Assembly (NCBI GenBank): GCA_046714215.1
Contig: JBKKBM010000076.1
Location: 1 to 9,398 of the forward strand
DNA: 9,398 bases
Direction: 5' to 3'
DNA from: DATLCI01 sp046714215
Lineage (GTDB): Bacteria; Acidobacteriota; Terriglobia; Terriglobales; Acidobacteriaceae
Below are positions 5,197 to 9,398 of this stretch, in pieces (the stretch's first letter is position 1; each line of letters starts with the position of its first letter). The notes beneath the pieces were generated by a model. That model did no database searches, was not told where the DNA came from, and saw only the letters and a program-made list of their open reading frames with translations. The translations under genes and the position numbers were made by a program.

Positions 5197-6630
5197 CTAT
5201 CCGATGCGCAAGCTCTCGATCATCCGTTGATACGTTGGACTCAGCGCCTGCGCATGCGGCTCCGGTGCGATGAACAGCAGCCACAGAATGCTGCCATCCC
5301 GGCGCTGCACCGTGACCAGGATGTCACGCTCGGCCACGCGCTGGCCATTGCTTGAAGTCAGCGGCGAAGGCCCGACGAGGTCGACCACCACTGCGTTCAT
5401 GCCGTCGACCGTCGCCTGACGCGGTTGCGATGCCGCCTGCAACTCCGGATTCGACTGCCGTAGTCCGTTGAAAATATCTGACGCGGACTGCGTAAGCGAT
5501 TGCTGCTGCTGCGGGGAGTAACCATTGATCATCACCCCGTAGGCGATAGCCTGATCACTCACTCCGGCGGGCGGAGCGATCGTGATGGGCGAGCCCTCCG
5601 AGCCGAACACTTTCCAGTTCGACGGATACGCGATCTGGAACGCCCCATGATTCAGCGTTTGAAAACTGCCGCTGGGGACCACGGAATCCTGGCTCACGTT
5701 TTCGATGCGTCCCGCTTTTTGCTGCTGCATCTGCGCCACTTGCTGCGCGGTATACGGCGTCAACTTCGATGCCGCTGTCTTGGCCGCGCGGAAGTCGCTG
5801 CCCGCAGTCTTGAATTGCTTCGGCGGCAATTGGCTGATGGCTTCCATCACGGCCTGGGCGCGGTTGCCCGGATTCGGATGCGACGCGAGGAACTGCGGGC
5901 CGCCGCGTCCGCCTTCAGCTTCCAACTTCTCGAAGAAGCGCGCCATCGCGCGCGGATCGTAGCCCGCTTCGTACATCAGTTTGGCGCCTACGCGGTCGGC
6001 TTCATTCTCCGCATCGCGCGAATACTTCAAAAAGAGCGACTCGAAGCCGAAGCCCAGTCCGATGCGGGCCAGTTGGCCGCCGGCCCCGCCGCCCAACACG
6101 GTTCCCAGAATCGCCGCTGGAATCTGCGCGATTGCTTGCTTGCTGGCATTCTTGGTGGCGTGCCGCATGTAGATGTGCGCGATCTCGTGCGCCATCACGC
6201 CGGCGAGTTCAGCTTCCGTGTCCGCCGCTTGCAGCGTGCCCACATGAATGCGAATAGGGCCGCCCGGCAGCGCGAACGCGTTGATCTCTTTCTGGTTGAT
6301 CACTTTGAACGAAAACTGATAAGGATTCGGCGGCAGATTGCTCGCCAGGCGGTGTCCCAGAGTGCTCACGTAATCCGGGATCGGGCCGCGCGCGGGCAGC
6401 ATCGGCAATTGCGCGTCGGCCTGGGCCGCCACCTGCCGGCCGATCTCCACCTCTTGCTCCGGTGAATACTGGTTGAAGCCTCCAGGCTGCGGATAAGCGT
6501 TGTCACCCGGCTGTAGCGGGCCTGTCTGTTTGGCGGCGCATCCGGTCATGACCATGGCCAGAGTGAGGGCGGTGATCTTGCGCATGAAGTTTCCCTGCAT
6601 CAAAGTTCTCTTGAAGGCGTGCTTGCTCAT
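5197..6630 (-). CDS. M48 family metallopeptidase, predicted lipoprotein
   Basis: This 477-residue zinc endopeptidase is predicted to sit in the envelope. A lipoprotein signal ends at MTGC, with C31 as the lipidated cysteine. The catalytic motif is HEIAH (148-152). The third zinc ligand is E208 in ENEAD, with D212. SHPNPGNR (250-257) is the conserved motif after the active site. The M48 domain covers about 55-275. In place of the C-terminal TPRs of BepA-type proteins there is a linker rich in Ala and Gln (280-320) and a separate domain (321-477) with YPSNWKV and a final IESLRIG. BepA-like proteins act in outer-membrane protein quality control, and a similar role is inferred. The ATG at 6630 has GGAG 6 nt upstream. 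The ATG at 6585 has AGGGAA 5 nt upstream and would give a shorter, conventional signal. Either start is possible. Confidence 0.92.
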   Translation of the reverse strand: MSKHAFKRTLMQGNFMRKITALTLAMVMTGCAAKQTGPLQPGDNAYPQPGGFNQYSPEQEVEIGRQVAAQADAQLPMLPARGPIPDYVSTLGHRLASNLPPNPYQFSFKVINQKEINAFALPGGPIRIHVGTLQAADTEAELAGVMAHEIAHIYMRHATKNASKQAIAQIPAAILGTVLGGGAGGQLARIGLGFGFESLFLKYSRDAENEADRVGAKLMYEAGYDPRAMARFFEKLEAEGGRGGPQFLASHPNPGNRAQAVMEAISQLPPKQFKTAGSDFRAAKTAASKLTPYTAQQVAQMQQQKAGRIENVSQDSVVPSGSFQTLNHGAFQIAYPSNWKVFGSEGSPITIAPPAGVSDQAIAYGVMINGYSPQQQQSLTQSASDIFNGLRQSNPELQAASQPRQATVDGMNAVVVDLVGPSPLTSSNGQRVAERDILVTVQRRDGSILWLLFIAPEPHAQALSPTYQRMIESLRIG

Positions 6631-6681
6631 GTCGTTCTCCGTATAGCTCTTTTAAGTAGGATGCGCCGGATGAGCCACTCG

Positions 6682-6731
6682 TTGGAAGGCGACCGGAGCT
6701 GCGGCATATAATGTCGAGATTGATTAGGAGG
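6682..6731 (+). promoter_or_regulatory. promoter and ribosome-binding site of the Cu/Zn superoxide dismutase gene
   Basis: A perfect -10 TATAAT (6707-6712) is preceded by TTGGAA (6682-6687) as a -35 with a long 19 nt spacer. Transcription would start near 6719. A perfect AGGAGG (6726-6731) lies 10 nt before the ATG at 6742. The leader would be only about 23 nt, so a leader-based switch is unlikely. The M48 gene departs in the other direction from the same 111 nt spacer, and I see no convincing promoter for it. Confidence 0.6.
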
Positions 6732-6741
6732 AATTCGAGAG

Positions 6742-7260
6742 ATGAAGCGTAATCATTTGGGATTGGCACTGACCATCCTTGCCCTGGGGGCGCTGGCCTT
6801 CGCCGGCGACAAGGACAAGCTGGCTAAAAAGAAGGTCGAACTGAAAGACGGCAAAGGCGCCGTCGTGGGCACCGCTACTCTCTCCGCGACGCCCAAAGGC
6901 ACAAAGATCAAACTCAACTTGAAGAACCTGCCGCCGGGCGAACACGCCATCCACATCCATCAGTACGCGAAATGCGAAGGGCCAGGCTTCACCTCCGCCG
7001 GCGCGCATTTGAATCCCAACAGCAAGAAACATGGATTGCAGAATCCCGATGGCCACCATATGGGCGACATGGTCAACTTCAAGGTCACCGCCAACGGAAA
7101 ATCCAGAGAGGTGATCCACGCCTCATTCCCTTACACGAAAGCCAGTGCGCTATTTGCCAATGGCGGAACGTCCCTCATGGTGCATGCCAAGCCCGACGAC
7201 AACAAGACTGACCCCTCGGGCAATGCGGGCGACCGCATCGCTTGCGGATTGATCCAATAG
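6742..7260 (+). CDS. sodC: Cu/Zn superoxide dismutase, periplasmic
   Basis: This 172-residue protein has a Sec signal peptide (basic start, hydrophobic 6-20, probable cleavage after AFA at 21). It dismutates superoxide outside the cytoplasm. All metal ligands of the family are present: copper at H71, H73, H89 and H148, and zinc at the shared H89 with H97, H106 and D109 (HMGD). C78 in KCEGPGF and C168 in RIACG form the conserved intrasubunit disulfide. R165 in GDRIACG is the active-site arginine that guides superoxide. The C-terminal stretch GGTSLMVHAKPDD followed by TDPSGNAGDR is canonical. The mature N-terminus is lysine-rich (about 23-33), as expected for a periplasmic enzyme near acidic surfaces, though its role is not known. 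A strong promoter and Shine-Dalgarno sequence precede it. Confidence 0.96.
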   Translation: MKRNHLGLALTILALGALAFAGDKDKLAKKKVELKDGKGAVVGTATLSATPKGTKIKLNLKNLPPGEHAIHIHQYAKCEGPGFTSAGAHLNPNSKKHGLQNPDGHHMGDMVNFKVTANGKSREVIHASFPYTKASALFANGGTSLMVHAKPDDNKTDPSGNAGDRIACGLIQ

Positions 7261-7280
7261 CCTCTAATCACCCAAACCAT

Positions 7281-7301
7281 GCCGCGTGTGTGGCTTTTTT
7301 T
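7281..7301 (+). terminator. candidate intrinsic terminator of the superoxide dismutase gene
   Basis: A small hairpin, GCCG (7281-7284) with TGGC (7291-7294) including one G-T wobble and a 6 nt loop, is followed directly by seven T (7295-7301). The stem is short, but the T-run and its position 20 nt after the stop support it. Confidence 0.45.
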
Positions 7302-7310
7302 GGCGAACAT

Positions 7311-7336
7311 AAAAAAAGCGGGCCTCGCGGCCCGCT
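7311..7336 (-). terminator. strong intrinsic terminator of the deoxyhypusine-synthase-like gene
   Basis: AGCGGGCC (7317-7324), loop TCGC and GGCCCGCT (7329-7336) form a perfect 8 bp stem. On the minus strand the hairpin is followed by a run of seven T (7317-7311, the last base of the stem included), about 30 nt after the stop codon at 7367. On the plus strand it has no comparable T-run, so it mainly serves the minus-strand gene. Confidence 0.85.
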
Positions 7337-7366
7337 TGCGTGTTTCTGCCACGTTATTCTTACTGC

Positions 7367-8437
7367 TTACTTCGCTTCCGCCAACTCCTCCGCCTTCGCC
7401 ATGGTCAACGGCTTGGCAAAGATGGCGTTGAAGCTGCGCGCCTTGCGGTTCTTCCAGCTTCCCTTGTGCCAGGCATAGCCGGCGATCAGCGGGAAGGTCA
7501 CGGTCGCTTCGCCGAAGACCATTTGCTCTTTCGCCAGGTCCACCTTGCCCCAGGAGTTGGCTTCCTTCAGCGTGGAGCCGGAGAGCGCGCCGTCGCGTTC
7601 GTCGGCCACGGTAAGTTGCACCGCGTACTTATGCATGGCCGCGTCGTAGCCGAGGAACTCAGCGGAGACGACGATGTCCTGCACAAAGTTTTTCGGCACG
7701 CCGCCGCCCAGCATCACCAACCCGGTCACGCCCGCCTCCACCTTGATCTGCGTCAGTTCGCGGAAGTCGGCGACCGAATCGATCGAAGCGTAGCCTTTAC
7801 CGTTCTGCTGGTTGGCCACCTGATGGAACACCAGGCCGAAGCCCGCGGAGCAATCCGAGAACGCCGGGCAAAAGATGGGAATGCCTCGCCGATACGCTTC
7901 CAGCACGATGCTGTCCGCCTGCGGGAATTTCTGTTCGAGATATTTGCCCATCTCCACGATGAACTCGCGGCTGGAGTACGGACGCGGTGCCAGTGAATCG
8001 GCGATCACCCGAATGGTGTCATCGCACACGCGCAGCTCGTCTTCATCGATGTAGGTGTCATAGATGCGGTCGATCGCGCGCTCCCGCAAATCGTTATCGC
8101 TCGCGAAAGGCGTGCCTTGGTAGTGGCGATAGCCCAGCGCTTCAAAGAAATCCTGGTCAACGATGTTGGCGCCGGTGGAGACGATCGCGTCCACCATGTT
8201 GGCGCGCATCATGTCCAGGATGATGCCCTTTTGTCCGGCGGAGATCAGGCTGCCCGCCAGCGTGAGGATGATGCCGCAGTCGGAATCGCTGACCATCTCG
8301 TCCACGATCTTGGCGGCGCGGGCCAGGTTGCGGGCCTGAAAGGCAGTCTTCTCCATCATGTCGATCATGGGAACGACGTTGACGGCCTTGATGTCGTAAT
8401 GTTCTACGGGGGTGTGCAGCAGGTCGGTCTTTTTCAT
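7367..8437 (-). CDS. deoxyhypusine-synthase-like protein (NAD-dependent aminobutyl transferase family)
   Basis: This 356-residue cytosolic enzyme belongs to the deoxyhypusine synthase family, which uses NAD to transfer the aminobutyl group of spermidine to a lysine or an amine. The catalytic lysine lies in SWGK (295-298), with K298 matching K329 of the human enzyme. Also visible are TLAGSLISAG (59-68), STGANIVDQDF (87-97), FSDCSAGFGLVF (193-204) and LGGGVPKNF (243-251), all at the expected cofactor and subunit-interface positions. Bacteria lack eIF5A, the eukaryotic and archaeal substrate, so a polyamine product such as homospermidine or a guanidino analogue is more likely. The ATG at 8437 has GGAG 6 nt upstream. 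It is transcribed alone, ends at a strong terminator, has a structured leader, and diverges from a lysine-6-dehydrogenase-like gene. Confidence 0.93.
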   Translation of the reverse strand: MKKTDLLHTPVEHYDIKAVNVVPMIDMMEKTAFQARNLARAAKIVDEMVSDSDCGIILTLAGSLISAGQKGIILDMMRANMVDAIVSTGANIVDQDFFEALGYRHYQGTPFASDNDLRERAIDRIYDTYIDEDELRVCDDTIRVIADSLAPRPYSSREFIVEMGKYLEQKFPQADSIVLEAYRRGIPIFCPAFSDCSAGFGLVFHQVANQQNGKGYASIDSVADFRELTQIKVEAGVTGLVMLGGGVPKNFVQDIVVSAEFLGYDAAMHKYAVQLTVADERDGALSGSTLKEANSWGKVDLAKEQMVFGEATVTFPLIAGYAWHKGSWKNRKARSFNAIFAKPLTMAKAEELAEAK

Positions 8438-8465
8438 TTGCTACTCCGATGTTTGGATTCCGGAG
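8438..8465 (-). promoter_or_regulatory. possible Shine-Dalgarno-masking hairpin before the deoxyhypusine-synthase-like gene
   Basis: On the minus strand CTCCG (8465-8461) can pair with CGGAG (8448-8444) around a 12 nt loop. The second arm contains the GGAG that serves the ATG at 8437. Folding would hide the ribosome-binding site. Five pairs plus one G-T pair is modest stability, so regulation is an inference. Confidence 0.4.
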
Positions 8466-8473
8466 CCAATACC

Positions 8474-8501
8474 AAAAGAAAAGGCCCCGGGTTCCGGGGT
8501 C
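8474..8501 (-). terminator. terminator-like hairpin inside the leader of the deoxyhypusine-synthase-like gene
   Basis: On the minus strand CCCCGG (8499-8494), loop AAC and CCGGGG (8490-8485) form a six-pair GC stem. After CC it continues into TTTTCTTTT (8482-8474). The gene start is only 37 nt beyond. The only gene upstream on the minus strand side is a divergent one, so the structure has nothing obvious to terminate except the gene's own message. That is the arrangement of a transcriptional attenuator. Confidence 0.55.
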
Positions 8502-8611
8502 TACGGTAAGTGAGCTTTTGCAAGCGACTTCCGCCATCGAACCCCGCCGTGGCTAGTACATATGATACAAGAAATGGGAGGATGGATGCAGAAGTTTTTC
8601 CTTCTCTCCCC

Positions 8612-8645
8612 TCAATCAACTTCGCGTCTCCGCGGTGAAAGGTTT
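8612..8645. repeat. repeat-like fragment (CTTCGCGTCTCCGCGGTGAAAGG type) upstream of the lysine-dehydrogenase-like gene
   Basis: The stretch ends with CGCGTCTCCGCGGTGAAAGG immediately before the start codon at 8647. I recall close variants as widespread short intergenic repeats in acidobacterial and other GC-rich genomes, which is the basis for the call. Here the repeat's own GAAAGG, 4 nt from the ATG, doubles as the only Shine-Dalgarno-like sequence. Confidence 0.35.
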
Positions 8646-8646
8646 C

Positions 8647-9398
8647 ATGAAGCTCTTAGTGATCGGCGCGGGCATGATGGGATCGGCGGCGGCCTATGAC
8701 ATGGCGCGATCGGCGGGTGTAGAGGCGGTGACGCTGGCGGACGCCGACGGCAAGTTGGCCAAGCGAGAAGCCGCGCGCATCAACCAGATGCTGGGCGTCA
8801 AGCGCGTGAAAGCGGTCGAACTCGACGCCGCCAAATACGGCAAAGCTGCCAAGCTAATGAAGGGCCACGCGGGAGTCTTGAGCGCAGTTCCCTATTTCTT
8901 CAATGAAGGCTTGGCCAAGGCGGCGATCGACGCACGCTGCCACTTTGCCGACCTTGGCGGTAACAACACCGTCGTCCGGAAGACATACGCACTGGCGAAG
9001 AAGGCCGCGAAGAAGGGTGTAGCTCTCGCGCCCGATTGCGGTTTGTCTCCCGGCATGGCGTCCATCCTGGCGGGCGAGCTGATGCGTCGCGTGGCGCCGA
9101 ATGGGGAGAGGGTCGACGCGCTGAAGCTTTATGTAGGCGGACTGCCGAAAGATCCGCAGCCACCTTTTTATTATCAGCTCGTATTTTCTGTGAATGGCCT
9201 CATCAACGAATTCGTGGAGCCTGCCAAGGTGCTGAAGAACGGCAAGATCGTCGAGATCGAGCCGCTGACCGAGCCGGAAGAATTTCACATCGAAGGATTC
9301 GCGCCCCTGACGGCATTTCATACCTCGGGCGGCACGTCGACAATGCCGGAGACGTATCAAGGACAAGTGGGCGAGTGCTTCGAGAAGACGCTGCGGTA
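8647..9398 (+). CDS. saccharopine dehydrogenase family protein, lysine 6-dehydrogenase-like (3' end outside the window)
   Basis: The frame is open from the ATG at 8647 to the last base, giving 250 codons of an unfinished gene. The N-terminal Rossmann fold shows VIGAGMMGSAAAYDMA with GxGxxG at 7-12. An acidic residue at the end of the second strand (D32 in TLADAD) points to NAD rather than NADP. Further on are SAVPYFFNEGLAKAAI, DLGGNN, PDCGLSPGMA and LYVGGLPKDPQPP. The FHTSGGTST motif (224-232) is the hallmark I recognise from lysine 6-dehydrogenases, which oxidise the lysine epsilon-amine to allysine. Other saccharopine-dehydrogenase-fold enzymes, such as carboxyspermidine dehydrogenase, are less similar in these motifs. 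GAAAGG lies 4 nt upstream. It diverges from the deoxyhypusine-synthase-like gene. Substrate is inferred from motifs only. Confidence 0.88.
   Translation, partial: MKLLVIGAGMMGSAAAYDMARSAGVEAVTLADADGKLAKREAARINQMLGVKRVKAVELDAAKYGKAAKLMKGHAGVLSAVPYFFNEGLAKAAIDARCHFADLGGNNTVVRKTYALAKKAAKKGVALAPDCGLSPGMASILAGELMRRVAPNGERVDALKLYVGGLPKDPQPPFYYQLVFSVNGLINEFVEPAKVLKNGKIVEIEPLTEPEEFHIEGFAPLTAFHTSGGTSTMPETYQGQVGECFEKTLR

Noticed and set aside
5500..6465. 321-codon plus-strand frame antisense to the M48 peptidase
   Set aside because: Arginine- and leucine-rich low-complexity product with no motif. The minus strand carries HEIAH and a lipobox.
8434..8619. 61-codon minus-strand frame (TTG start) ending in an ATGA overlap with the deoxyhypusine-synthase-like start
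   Set aside because: The overlap looks like coupling, but the frame crosses the terminator-like hairpin, begins at a TTG inside the repeat-like stretch and has no recognisable composition. It could be a leader peptide, but nothing positive supports it.
8854..9366. 170-codon minus-strand frame near the right end
   Set aside because: Antisense to the clear lysine-6-dehydrogenase-like frame that runs off the window. No motif.
1..9398. CRISPR array, insertion sequence, prophage, toxin-antitoxin or defence island
   Set aside because: No regularly spaced repeats, transposase, recombinase, phage or effector motif is visible. MazG here is the house-cleaning enzyme with no mazEF nearby.

Overview
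The window looks like a stretch of a GC-rich, Gram-negative-type chromosome. I think an Acidobacteriota (Terriglobia-like) genome is most likely. The reasons are a lipoprotein M48 peptidase, a bacterial deoxyhypusine-synthase homologue, a lysine-6-dehydrogenase-like protein, an NSAR/OSBS enolase-superfamily enzyme and intergenic repeat fragments of a kind I recall from that phylum. The phylum is an inference. Gene density is high, and no stretch longer than about 210 bases lacks a gene. There is no RNA gene, CRISPR array, insertion sequence or phage gene.

Left part (1-3374): the tail of an unrecognised + strand protein meets a compact minus-strand operon tail to tail. In transcription order the operon encodes a Rieske ferredoxin (3374-3057), MazG (3023-2142), a GNAT acyltransferase of the COG3375 type (2149-1340) and an N-succinylamino-acid racemase/o-succinylbenzoate synthase homologue (1327-203). 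The spacings are 33 nt, an 8 nt overlap and 12 nt. The last two genes match the known GNAT plus NSAR pairing of the D- to L-amino-acid conversion pathway. No deacylase and no other menaquinone gene is in the window.

Middle (3375-5196): a 185 nt divergent spacer holds two hairpins and a repeat-like sequence. From it a + strand pair departs: a 50-residue protein with three CxxC pairs, then an APC/LAT-type amino-acid permease whose ATG overlaps the small gene's TGA.

Right part (5197-9398): an M48 lipoprotein metallopeptidase (minus) and a periplasmic Cu/Zn superoxide dismutase (plus) diverge from a 111 nt spacer. The latter has a perfect TATAAT and a perfect AGGAGG. The superoxide dismutase converges on a deoxyhypusine-synthase-like gene (minus), with terminators packed between them. 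That gene and a lysine-6-dehydrogenase-like gene (plus, cut by the window end) diverge from a 209 nt spacer. On the minus strand this spacer carries a terminator-like hairpin and a possible Shine-Dalgarno-masking hairpin ahead of the deoxyhypusine-synthase homologue.

Most of the window is ordinary housekeeping and amino-acid or polyamine-related metabolism. The parts most worth a second look are the three-CxxC microprotein coupled to a permease, the structured leader of the deoxyhypusine-synthase homologue and its pairing with a lysine-dehydrogenase-like gene, and the GNAT plus NSAR operon behind a Rieske protein and MazG.
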